From positions 1 through 40,285 of the forward strand of contig JAFEEA010000011.1 in the NCBI GenBank assembly GCA_018241335.1: DNA of 40,285 nucleotides. Direction: 5' to 3'. The stretch is from Pseudomonadota bacterium (GTDB taxonomy: Bacteria; Pseudomonadota; Alphaproteobacteria; Caulobacterales; Caulobacteraceae). The notes beneath the pieces were generated by a model. The model made no database searches and was not told the origin of the DNA. It worked only from the letters and a program-made list of their open reading frames with translations. Made by a program: the position numbers and the translations under genes. Within the stretch, counting starts at the first letter, position 1; the number at the start of each line of letters is the position of its first letter. Shown here in pieces: positions 7,881 through 15,735 of the stretch.

Positions 7881-9791
7881 TCAGGCGATCGCCACCCCGA
7901 AGGCGCGGATCCACTGGTTGAAGACGATCAGCCGGAACAGCTGCTGGCCGTCCGCCATGTGTCCGGCGAAGAAGCGCGCGCTCGCGCGGGCGAGGCCCTC
8001 TGGGTCGACGAAGGGCAATTCGGCGCAGGCCTTGAGCTGGGCGCGGGTCCAGTCGGCCTTCCTGGCCATCCAGATCTCTTCCGTGGCGCGGAACCCGATC
8101 TTGTCGTGACGCTCGCGGATCGGCGCCGGCAGGATGCCGTCCAGGGCGTCGCGCAGCACCGCCTTGGTCCGCCCGTCCGGCGAGATCAGCGCCTCGGCGG
8201 GCAGGGTGAAGATCATCTCCACCAGTGGCCGCGACAGGAACGGCGTGCGGTTCTCCACCGAAAAGGCCATGGCGTTGTGGTCGGCGTATCGCAGCAGCGA
8301 CGGCAGGACCCCGCTCTCGAGGCTGTGGGCCAGGATCTCGTCGAAGCTGCGGCCCAGGTGCATCTGGCGCGCCTCGGCGTCATGCGGATCCAGTCCCCGA
8401 TCCGTCATCCAGTCCCGACGCACGAAGGCCGAGCGCAGCGAGCGGCCGGCCAGCCGCCGCGCCGCCCGCGACGGGCCGTCCGCCAGCGCCAGCCGCCCCA
8501 GGCGCTGGACCATCATGCCCATGGACCCGGGGTCGCGGCGCGCGTGGGCCCGGAACAGGCTGGCCGCCTCTCCAAGCCGCTTCTGCCCCAGCAGCTGCCA
8601 CACGCGATAGGCGACGAAGGGCTTGTATCCCGCCATCACCTCGTCGGCGCCCTGGCCGTCCAGCATCACCTTGCAGCCGCGCCCGGCGATGGCTTCGAAG
8701 ATCTTGTACTGGGCATAGATGCTGCCGCTGCCGAAGGGCTGCTCCTGGGCCCGGACCAGGGCCGGCAGGTCCTCCAGCACCTGGTCTTCCTGGATGCGGA
8801 TCTTTTCCACCTCCAGGTTCTTGTCGGCCGCCACCAGGTCGATCCAGCGCTCCTCGGACTGGCCGCCGGTGGCCACATAGCTGAAGACGTGGATCGGCTT
8901 GCGCGGGTGCAGCCGCCGCAGGGCGCCGCAAATGGCGCTGGAGTCGAGCCCGCCCGACAGCGTCGCCACCACCGGCACATCCGCCCGCAGGTGCCGTTCC
9001 ACGGTCTCCACGAACAGGTCCCGAAAGCCGCGCCGCCAGTGGCCGGGGGAGGCGCAGGCCGGCCGCCGGACAGGCGCGCGCCAGTGTCGGCGGAACTCCA
9101 CCTGGCCGTTGTCCAGGTCGGCCTCCATCAGCTCCCCCGGCCGAAGCTGGCGCACCCCTTCGAACAGCGTCGTCTCGCCTTCGTCCACCGCCCCCCAGCG
9201 CAGGTAGTCGAACAGCCGTGAGACGTCGGCCCGGGGGGATGCGCCTCGGATCAGGGGCCGAATCTCCGAGGCCAGGCGCAGGCCGTCGTCCGAGGCGGCG
9301 TAGTAGAGCGGCTTCATGCCGAAGGGGTCGCGCGCGGCGATCATCCGCCGGCGCCGGGCGTCCACCAGGGCGAAGGCGTACATGCCGTCGATCCGCGCCA
9401 GCGCCGCTTCGCCCCAGGTCCGCCACGCCGCCAGCAGCACCTCGGTGTCGGAGCCGGTGGCGAAGCGCCAGCCGTGCCGGGCCGCCAACTCCTCGCGAAG
9501 TTCCAGATAGTTGTAGATCTCGCCGTTGTAGGTCAGGGCCGTGTCGCCCTTGGCGCAGACCATCGGCTGCGCCCCGCCGGGACTCAGGTCGATGATCGCC
9601 AGGCGCCGGTGACCCAGCAGCACCTGCGCGGGCTCGCCGGCCCGCGGTTCGGCGAAGCCGCCCGCCGCCGACCAGGCCAGCAGGCCCGCGCCGTCCGGCC
9701 CCCGATGGCTCATCAGGTCCAGCCGCGCCCAGGCGTCGGCGACATTCGCCGGACGGGGCGCTCGCCACAGCTCGGCCAGGATGCCGCACAC
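7881..9791 (-). CDS. Asparagine synthase (glutamine-hydrolysing) family amidotransferase, second copy
   Basis: This 636-residue protein begins at a GTG codon, giving MCGILAEL with Cys2 as glutaminase nucleophile. Glutaminase motifs are MSHRGPDGAG, LGHRRLAIIDLSPGGAQPM, TYNGEIYNYLELREEL and GSDTEVLLAAW. The synthetase domain has VVATLSGGLDSSAICGAL near residue 280, then LDGQGADEVMAGYKPF and YADHNAMAFSVENRTPFL. It is clearly diverged from the copy at 3238-5073 and is transcribed towards the Wzy-like gene, leaving 34 bp between stops. Together the two copies suggest two separate carboxylates, or two repeat units, are amidated. A housekeeping AsnB role for one of them cannot be excluded. Confidence 0.92.
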   Translation of the reverse strand: MCGILAELWRAPRPANVADAWARLDLMSHRGPDGAGLLAWSAAGGFAEPRAGEPAQVLLGHRRLAIIDLSPGGAQPMVCAKGDTALTYNGEIYNYLELREELAARHGWRFATGSDTEVLLAAWRTWGEAALARIDGMYAFALVDARRRRMIAARDPFGMKPLYYAASDDGLRLASEIRPLIRGASPRADVSRLFDYLRWGAVDEGETTLFEGVRQLRPGELMEADLDNGQVEFRRHWRAPVRRPACASPGHWRRGFRDLFVETVERHLRADVPVVATLSGGLDSSAICGALRRLHPRKPIHVFSYVATGGQSEERWIDLVAADKNLEVEKIRIQEDQVLEDLPALVRAQEQPFGSGSIYAQYKIFEAIAGRGCKVMLDGQGADEVMAGYKPFVAYRVWQLLGQKRLGEAASLFRAHARRDPGSMGMMVQRLGRLALADGPSRAARRLAGRSLRSAFVRRDWMTDRGLDPHDAEARQMHLGRSFDEILAHSLESGVLPSLLRYADHNAMAFSVENRTPFLSRPLVEMIFTLPAEALISPDGRTKAVLRDALDGILPAPIRERHDKIGFRATEEIWMARKADWTRAQLKACAELPFVDPEGLARASARFFAGHMADGQQLFRLIVFNQWIRAFGVAIA

Positions 9792-9946
9792 GCGCCCTAG
9801 AATCCCTGTCGACCGAAGCAGCCGCGTGGCATCACCGTGTCCTTACTCGGGGCGCGGCGCAGGCGCTCGGCGCCGCGGCGGCCGCCAGGGCCGATCGCCC
9901 GACCCAAACGCGCCGCGGCCCGCAGGCGTTCGCCAGGCGCGCCGAA

Positions 9947-11146
9947 TTACTGGGCAAGGGCCCGGCTCGTCTCGCGAGGCCGCGGTCGCGTCGCCGGCTG
10001 GGTCAGGCGGGCGTAGAGCGCCAGCAGGCGCGCCTCGTCGGCCGCCCATTCGTGGTCATTGAGCACCGCCTCGCGCCCCCGCCGGCCCATGGCCTCGGCG
10101 CGTTCGGGGTCGGCCAGGAGGCCGCCGACGGCCTCGGCGATGGCGCCGGGATCGGCGGCGTCGACCAGGATCCCGCAGTCATGGCGCTCGATCAGGCCCC
10201 GCCACCGCGGCACATCGGTCGCCACCAGCGGCAGCCCCGCCGCCATCATCTCCAGGAACTTGATCGGGTCCGACCGGCGCACGTTCTCCGTCGGCAGGTA
10301 GACCACCAGCCCCACCCGCGCCTGGCCCAGGATCGACACCACCTTGTCGCGGTCGGCCCAGCCCTCGAAGTCGACCCGTTCGGCCCCGGGCTGGGCGCGG
10401 GCGCGGGCCTCGGCCGCCGGGTCCCGGAAGTCGCCGCCGAGGCTCAGCCGCGCGCCGAGCGCCGGCGGCAGGCGTCGCATCGCGTCGATCATGCCGCCGA
10501 CGTTGTGGTAGGCCGCCAGCCCGCCGACATAGGCCACGCGCATCGGCCGTTCCGCGAAGGGCGCCTCGCCGGCCGGGGCCAGTTCGCTGGCCCTAGGCGT
10601 GTTGCGCACGATCACCGTCTTGGCGGGCCGGAAGTGTTCGGCGATCAGCGGCGTCGCGGCGACGATGGCGTCGAAGGCCGTCTCCGCCAGCCGTTCGAAC
10701 AGCCACAGCCCCGCCGTCAGCACGCCGCGCGCCCAGGCCGGCACATAGGCGCGGTCCTTCATCAGGGCCAACTCCTCGTGCACGTCATACACCACCCGCT
10801 TGCCGCGCAGCTTCAGCGCCAGGCCCACCCAGATCAGCTCCGGGTCGTGCAGGTGATAGACGTCGGCGTCCTCGGACAACGCCAGCCTCAGCGCTATCGC
10901 CGCCAGCCTCGAGCCCCGGTCCAGCCGGCCGCGCGGCTCCGGCAGCGCGATCAGTCTGACGCCGTCGATGGTCCGCGCCTCCGGCGCGCGCGCGATCAGG
11001 CTCACGGAATGGCCGGCCTCGGCGAGCGCCCGGGCCTGCTTGTGGAAGATGCGCACATCGAACGGCCCGTGCACGGTGGTCACGATGACGACCTTCCCGG
11101 CGTGGCCCGGGCGGCTGGCGTGGCGGGGCTTGGGCAGGATGGTCAA
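9947..11146 (-). CDS. Glycosyltransferase family 4 protein
   Basis: A GT-B glycosyltransferase. The N-terminal domain begins KVVIVTTVHGPFDVRIFHKQARALAEAGHSV, then DADVYHLHDPELIWVGL and KRVVYDVHE; the donor domain has MRVAYVGGLAAYHNVGGMIDAM and SDPIKFLEMMAAGLPLVATDVPRW. It resembles enzymes annotated as group 1 glycosyltransferases acting on lipid-linked oligosaccharides. No ATG exists upstream of the domain; the start given is a TTG 18 residues before it, and GTG 11182 or TTG 11245 would also be in frame, so the N-terminus is uncertain. It lies 155 bp upstream of the second amidotransferase on the same strand. That gap (9792-9946) shows no gene and no convincing site. Confidence 0.82.
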   Translation of the reverse strand: MTILPKPRHASRPGHAGKVVIVTTVHGPFDVRIFHKQARALAEAGHSVSLIARAPEARTIDGVRLIALPEPRGRLDRGSRLAAIALRLALSEDADVYHLHDPELIWVGLALKLRGKRVVYDVHEELALMKDRAYVPAWARGVLTAGLWLFERLAETAFDAIVAATPLIAEHFRPAKTVIVRNTPRASELAPAGEAPFAERPMRVAYVGGLAAYHNVGGMIDAMRRLPPALGARLSLGGDFRDPAAEARARAQPGAERVDFEGWADRDKVVSILGQARVGLVVYLPTENVRRSDPIKFLEMMAAGLPLVATDVPRWRGLIERHDCGILVDAADPGAIAEAVGGLLADPERAEAMGRRGREAVLNDHEWAADEARLLALYARLTQPATRPRPRETSRALAQ

Positions 11147-11295
11147 GGACGCACGCGGGCTGCTGGCTCGAGGGAGGGCCACCCGATCCGGGCGGTCGTG
11201 GCGGGAACCGGCCAAGCTCGCAAATGGTTGCACCCCGAAACCCAACTCGACGCCGCGACGGGGGCCGCAGGCTTGCCGCCGGGCTGGAGCACGCC

Positions 11296-12267
11296 TTGAG
11301 CAACGCTCGCCGCCTTCTGCCGCGCAAGACCTTCGCCGCGGTCGCCGCCGACATAGGCTCGTTCATGCGCGGCCCGGGCTACGACTACGGCGTCGATCTG
11401 GCCGACGCCCCCTTGGCCTATCCGCTGGCCTTCGACCGCATGCTGGAGGCGGACGCGGCCCTGTTCGAACCGCTCGACGAGGCGGGCATTCCTGTGAAAG
11501 GGCCGTGCGGCGCGCCTGGCCGCTACATGCCTTCGCGCATCGCCGGCCATGCCCTGGCGCACTGGAACTTGTCGCTCAAGCCGGCCGCCCCGCCCGTCCA
11601 CCGCCAGCGGTTCATGGCCGCGGCGCACTGGTTCGCCGGCCAGGCGGACGGCGCCTTCATGCACGACCTGCCGCTCGAGAACATGGCCGTGCCCTGGCCC
11701 TCGTGCCTGGCGCAAGGGGAGGGCCTGTCGGTGTTGATGCGAGCCTTCGCCGCCACCGGCGACCGCCGCTTCCTGGCCCAGGCGCACGCCGCGGTCGACC
11801 TGCTGGAGGTCCCGGTCGAGGCCGGGGGCGTATCTTCGGCCCTGCCGGACGGATCCTTCTTCCTCGAGGAATATCCCGGCGGGCGTCACCGCCACGTCCT
11901 CAACGGAGCCCTCTTCGCCGCCGTCGGCCTTGACGACCTGATCCGGCTTTCCGACCAGGCGGAGCTGCGCGCCCGCATCCTGCGCGACCGGATCCTGGCC
12001 AGCCTGGAGCGCAATCTCGGCCTGTGGGCCAGCGGCGACTGGTCGGTCTATTCCATCGAGCGCGGCGCGGCCGGCGCCCGCAACGCCTGCACCCTGCACT
12101 ACCAGCTTGTCCACGTGGCCCTGCTCGAGCACCTGGCGCGGGCCGCGCCGCGCCATGCGCGGCTGACCCGCACGGCGCGCGGCTGGGCCAAGGGGTCTCG
12201 CCGGCCGCTGTCGCGGGCGCGGGCCCTGGCGATGAAGACCTTCTATCGCGTCACCAACGGCTGGTGA
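11296..12267 (+). CDS. D-glucuronyl C5-epimerase family protein
   Basis: The protein matches the C-terminal domain of D-glucuronyl C5-epimerase (Glce), the (alpha/alpha)-barrel that inverts C5 of uronic acids within a polymer. Visible signatures are VDLADAPLAYPLAFDRML, PSRIAGHALAHWN, HWFAGQADGAFMHDLPLENM, GVSSALPDGSFFLEEYPGG and HVLNGALFAAVGLDDL. In heparan sulfate biosynthesis this family makes iduronate; bacterial members act on related uronic polymers or are uncharacterised. I chose TTG 11296 because GGAG sits at 11286-11289; ATG 11224 is in frame but lacks a ribosome site and adds an arginine-rich, unconserved stretch. There is no signal peptide, so action in the cytoplasm is likely. Confidence 0.78.
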   Translation: MSNARRLLPRKTFAAVAADIGSFMRGPGYDYGVDLADAPLAYPLAFDRMLEADAALFEPLDEAGIPVKGPCGAPGRYMPSRIAGHALAHWNLSLKPAAPPVHRQRFMAAAHWFAGQADGAFMHDLPLENMAVPWPSCLAQGEGLSVLMRAFAATGDRRFLAQAHAAVDLLEVPVEAGGVSSALPDGSFFLEEYPGGRHRHVLNGALFAAVGLDDLIRLSDQAELRARILRDRILASLERNLGLWASGDWSVYSIERGAAGARNACTLHYQLVHVALLEHLARAAPRHARLTRTARGWAKGSRRPLSRARALAMKTFYRVTNGW

Positions 12268-12271
12268 CGGC

Positions 12272-12289
12272 CGGGGCGGGAACGCCCCG
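12272..12289 (+). other. GC hairpin after the epimerase gene
   Basis: A 7-bp perfect stem (CGGGGCG / CGCCCCG) with a GGAA tetraloop begins 5 bases after the epimerase stop. No T-tract follows, so it may be a U-less terminator or an mRNA-stabilising hairpin between two genes of one transcript. Confidence 0.3.
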
Positions 12290-12334
12290 CCTCACGGCAA
12301 GGTTTAGGCGTCGCAACAGTCTGTCGAGGCGGTG

Positions 12335-14245
12335 ATGGCCAACTGGACCCGACGGCGCCTGAGCGCCAGCCTGGCGGCGGCCTTCGCCGGGGGCGGCTTC
12401 GCCCGCGCGTCCGCCCTGCCGCCCGAAGCTCCCCTCTTCAAGGAACTGGGCGACTTCGACATCCCGCCCCACCTCCAGCGCATCGCCACCTCTGGCCACG
12501 GCCGGCCGGGCCTGGGCGGCGGCGTCTATCGCCGCTGCGCGCCGGCCCCCGCCAACCGCGCCCGCGCCTTCTCCGCCGATGGCGCCTGCTGGGAGCTTGC
12601 CGACCTGCAGGTCGCGCCCGAACAGACCGGCGCGGCCGGAGACGGGCGCGACGACGACCACGACGCCTTGCAGGCCGCCCAGGCCTTGGCGCGGCCCATG
12701 GTGCTGGGCCAGGGACGCGACTATCGCGTCAGCTCGACGCTCAGCCTCGGCGTGCCGGTCAGCGGCGCGGGGCGCATCACGGCCGGGCCGGGCTTTCGCG
12801 GCGACGTGCTGATCCACGGCCGCGGCGCCTTTCGGCTCAAGGACGCCACCCTCGACGGTACGGGCCTGCCGCGCCCGCTACGACGCTGGATCGGCGCCGG
12901 CGATCCCGCCGGCTGCGCCATCTTCCTGGAGGGCAGGCCGGGATCGCCGCTGGACCAGCCCCAGCTCGACGGGGTGACCATCCGCAACACCCCCGGCGGC
13001 GGCCTGATGGCCAAGTACGCCCAGGGCATCCGCATCTGGAACTTCCGGGCCCAGAATGTGCAGAACAATCCGGCCTTTATCACCAGCGCGGTGATCGAGC
13101 TCTATCGCTGCGACGATGGCGAACTGCGCGACTGCGACATCCGCAACTACGGCTGGAAGGGCTATTCCCTCGGCGCTTGCAAGCGCACGGTGGCGACGAA
13201 CTGCCTCGCCGAGGGCGGCAATCCCGGCCACGCCGCCCACTATCTCGACGATTGCGAGGACTGCGGCTTCGTGAACTGCCGTCACTCTGGCGGCGGCTAC
13301 GCCGCCAAGGCCAGCAACGCCCGCCGCGTCTGGTTCCACGGCTACCGCTCCAGCGGCAGCGCCGGCGGCCTGCAGGTTCAGTCCTGCCACGATGTGGAAG
13401 CGCGCGACATCGAGGTTGTCGACAGCATCGGCGCCGCCTTCGTGGTCTCCGCCAGCACCGCCGGCCCCCTGGTCGGCTGCCGGCTCAGCCAGGCGCGCGC
13501 TGCCTGGACGGGCCCGCCCCGGACCGGCCAGATCGGCCTCATGCTCACCGCCAACGGCGCGCGCGACAGCCAGGTGAGCGGCGTCGCCCTCGACGATTTC
13601 GAGGTCAGCAACGGCTACTTCGGCGTCTACGCCGAGCCGTCCGCGGCCTGCCGGGTGGAGATCGCCGCCGCCAACGTCCGCATCGCCGCGCCGGCCCAGT
13701 ACGGCATGATCCTCTTCGCGGCCGCCGTGGCCCTGCGGGGCGGCGAGATCGAGGGCGCGCCAGGCTTTCCCGCCCTGGCCGTCTACAGCAACGCGGGCGA
13801 CACGGGCGGGGCCGTGACGCTGAGCGGCCTGACCCTGACCGGCCTGACCCCGACGGGCTCCTCATCGATGGGGGCGCCGGGGCGCGCCGCCCTGATCGAG
13901 ATCGGCGGCGACGGCGGACGCCCCGCCGCCTTCTCCGACCTGGCGATCCGCGACGTCGTCGGCCGAGGCGGGCGCGCCCTGCTGGTCGCGCGCCTCACGG
14001 GCGCCGGGGCCCGTGCCGCCTCCGCGCCGGTCCAGGTGGCGCTCAGGGACGACATTGCGCTCGACCTCGCCGCCCCGCTGGCGGTCGACCTGACCTTCGT
14101 CGACGGCGCCACCGGTTCGGTGGCCGCCCAGCGCAACCGCTTCGCCACCCGCGCCGGCGCCCCCGGTCAGATTCGCCTCGGCCCCCGCGCCGCGCTGGTC
14201 TCCACCCGCCTCGACGGCAACCGGGCCGAGATCGTCTGGGCGTGA
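12335..14245 (+). CDS. Exported right-handed beta-helix protein
   Basis: The protein has 636 residues. The N-terminus MANWTRRRLSASLAAAFAGG followed by ARASA reads as a Tat-type signal (consecutive arginines, then Ala/Gly-rich hydrophobic stretch, AxA-type cleavage). From about residue 130 it is a series of short beta-strand turns with Asn/Gly spacing (DGVTIRNTPGGGL, GELRDCDIRNYGWKGY, CEDCGFVNCRHSGGG), the pattern of parallel beta-helix proteins such as pectate lyases, polysaccharide epimerases and depolymerases. I see no decisive catalytic motif. Placement directly after a C5-epimerase family gene suggests a periplasmic or outer-surface enzyme acting on the same uronic polymer. The in-frame GTG at 12332 is an alternative start. 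Confidence 0.75.
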   Translation: MANWTRRRLSASLAAAFAGGGFARASALPPEAPLFKELGDFDIPPHLQRIATSGHGRPGLGGGVYRRCAPAPANRARAFSADGACWELADLQVAPEQTGAAGDGRDDDHDALQAAQALARPMVLGQGRDYRVSSTLSLGVPVSGAGRITAGPGFRGDVLIHGRGAFRLKDATLDGTGLPRPLRRWIGAGDPAGCAIFLEGRPGSPLDQPQLDGVTIRNTPGGGLMAKYAQGIRIWNFRAQNVQNNPAFITSAVIELYRCDDGELRDCDIRNYGWKGYSLGACKRTVATNCLAEGGNPGHAAHYLDDCEDCGFVNCRHSGGGYAAKASNARRVWFHGYRSSGSAGGLQVQSCHDVEARDIEVVDSIGAAFVVSASTAGPLVGCRLSQARAAWTGPPRTGQIGLMLTANGARDSQVSGVALDDFEVSNGYFGVYAEPSAACRVEIAAANVRIAAPAQYGMILFAAAVALRGGEIEGAPGFPALAVYSNAGDTGGAVTLSGLTLTGLTPTGSSSMGAPGRAALIEIGGDGGRPAAFSDLAIRDVVGRGGRALLVARLTGAGARAASAPVQVALRDDIALDLAAPLAVDLTFVDGATGSVAAQRNRFATRAGAPGQIRLGPRAALVSTRLDGNRAEIVWA

Positions 14246-14258
14246 GCGGTCACCGCCC

Positions 14259-15353
14259 TCACGCCGCCGCCGCTTCCGTTCGCCCCAGCCGCTCGCGCAG
14301 CAGGTTCAGCACCGCCACTTCCTCCGCCGACAGGCCCGTGTCGTCGTCCCGGCGCCCGGCTTTCGGCGGCGCCAGCGTGAGGGCTCCGGCCAGGTGCGCG
14401 GCGGGCACCTCCGGGTGGATGTAGCACTTGCGGCAGACCGTCGGCGTATTGCCCAGCCGGCTCGCGACCAGCTTCACCGCCTCGCCAAGGCGTCGCTTGG
14501 CTTCGGCTTCGTTCTGCGGCGGGTCTCCCTCCGCCAGCGCCAGGGCCGCCAGCACGGTGCCCCACCAGGTTCGGAAGTCCTTGGCCGTGATGTCGCGGCC
14601 GGAAGCGGCCCTCAAGTAGGCGTTGACGTCGGCGCTGGTCACCGTCTGCCGCTCGCCCGCCTCGTCCAGGTACTGGAACAGGTGCTGGCCGGGCAGGTCC
14701 TGACAGGCGCGAACGATCCGCGCCACCCTTCGGTCGCGCAGGCCCACGCGCCATTCCTTGCCGCTCTTGCCCTTGAAGTGGAACCTCAGTGCGCCGCCCT
14801 CGATCGTGACATGTCGGTTGCGCAGGGTCGCCAGGCCGAAGCTGCCGTTGGCCTTGGCGTAGGCCTCGTTTCCGACCCGGATCATGGTCGCCTCCAGCAG
14901 GTGCGCCACGGTGGCCAGCACCTTGTCGCGCCCGAGTCCGGGTCGGGCCATGTCCTCGGCGATGCGCGCCCGCAGCGCCGGCAGGCCCTCGGCGAAGGCC
15001 AGGAGGTGCTCGAACTTGGCTTCGTCGCGAACGGCGCGAAAACGCGGATGATAGCGGTACTGGCGCCGCCCCTTCTGGTCGACGCCCACCGCCTGCAGGT
15101 GGCCGTTGGGCCGGGCGCAAATCCAGACGTCTTCCCACGCCGGCGGGACCGCCAGCGACCGGATGCGCGCCAGGGTCTGCGCGTCGCGCACCGTCGCCCC
15201 GTCCGGTCCCCGATAGCTGAACCCCCGGGCCGTCCGTCGCCGCGCGATGCCGGGCTGGTCGGGCGAGACATGGACCAGGCGCGCGGCGCGGGCGTCCTGT
15301 CGGGCCTGGTCGACGGCGGCGGTGTTGGTCTCAGCAGGTGTGTCGGCCGGCAT
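14259..15353 (-). CDS. DNA topoisomerase IB
   Basis: This 364-residue protein matches the bacterial, poxvirus-like topoisomerase IB. The N-terminal domain contains RRRTARGFSYRGPDG and IRSLAVPPAWEDVWIC. The catalytic domain has GRDKVLATVAHLLEATMIRVGNEAYAKANGSFGLATLRNRHV, then FHFKGKSGKEW, DITAKDFRTWWGTVLA, and GNTPTVCRKCYIHPEV, where Tyr at about position 311 is the expected nucleophile. It relaxes supercoils by a 3'-phosphotyrosyl nick. The start was set at ATG 15353 because residues encoded upstream are not conserved in the family. It is convergent with the beta-helix gene and functionally unrelated to the polysaccharide locus. Confidence 0.93.
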   Translation of the reverse strand: MPADTPAETNTAAVDQARQDARAARLVHVSPDQPGIARRRTARGFSYRGPDGATVRDAQTLARIRSLAVPPAWEDVWICARPNGHLQAVGVDQKGRRQYRYHPRFRAVRDEAKFEHLLAFAEGLPALRARIAEDMARPGLGRDKVLATVAHLLEATMIRVGNEAYAKANGSFGLATLRNRHVTIEGGALRFHFKGKSGKEWRVGLRDRRVARIVRACQDLPGQHLFQYLDEAGERQTVTSADVNAYLRAASGRDITAKDFRTWWGTVLAALALAEGDPPQNEAEAKRRLGEAVKLVASRLGNTPTVCRKCYIHPEVPAAHLAGALTLAPPKAGRRDDDTGLSAEEVAVLNLLRERLGRTEAAAA

Positions 15354-15409
15354 GCGCGCCCCCTTCGGGCAAGCAATTCGCGGTCGACGGCGAGGTTCCC
15401 GCGCCGAGT

Positions 15410-15607
15410 TCAGGCCGCCCGCCAGCGGCGGATCGGCGAGTCCGGGCGGCGGTGACGCCAGATATCCAGCGCCAGGCCGGGCCGGACCATGAACAGCGCC
15501 AGCCATACCGCCAACACGCCGCCATAGCGGATCGACCCGGCCAGCCGCGACACGGCGCTACGCCGATAGAGGGGGAGGGGCAGGAACTCGGTGGAACAGG
15601 TGGACAT
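15410..15607 (-). CDS. Small hypothetical membrane protein
   Basis: A 65-residue frame starts at ATG 15607 with GGAG about seven bases upstream. It has a basic N-terminal half, one hydrophobic segment (GVLAVWLALFMVRPGLAL, about residues 30-47) and a basic tail. I recognise no family. The ribosome site, the single membrane span and the lack of an overlapping gene on the other strand support it as real, but it is short. It lies 56 bp upstream of topoisomerase IB on the same strand. The 128 bp between it and the next plus-strand gene hold nothing I can name. Confidence 0.5.
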   Translation of the reverse strand: MSTCSTEFLPLPLYRRSAVSRLAGSIRYGGVLAVWLALFMVRPGLALDIWRHRRPDSPIRRWRAA

Positions 15608-15735
15608 GACGCGCTCCGTTGAAGGCGCCGCCACCCTGGAACGCCGGTGCGTCAGAAACGGACGTAGCGCCCTGCCGTACGCCTGGCGCGCGAAGGGCTC
15701 CACCTGGCGGCCGTCGATGGGCTAACGTCGCCGGC

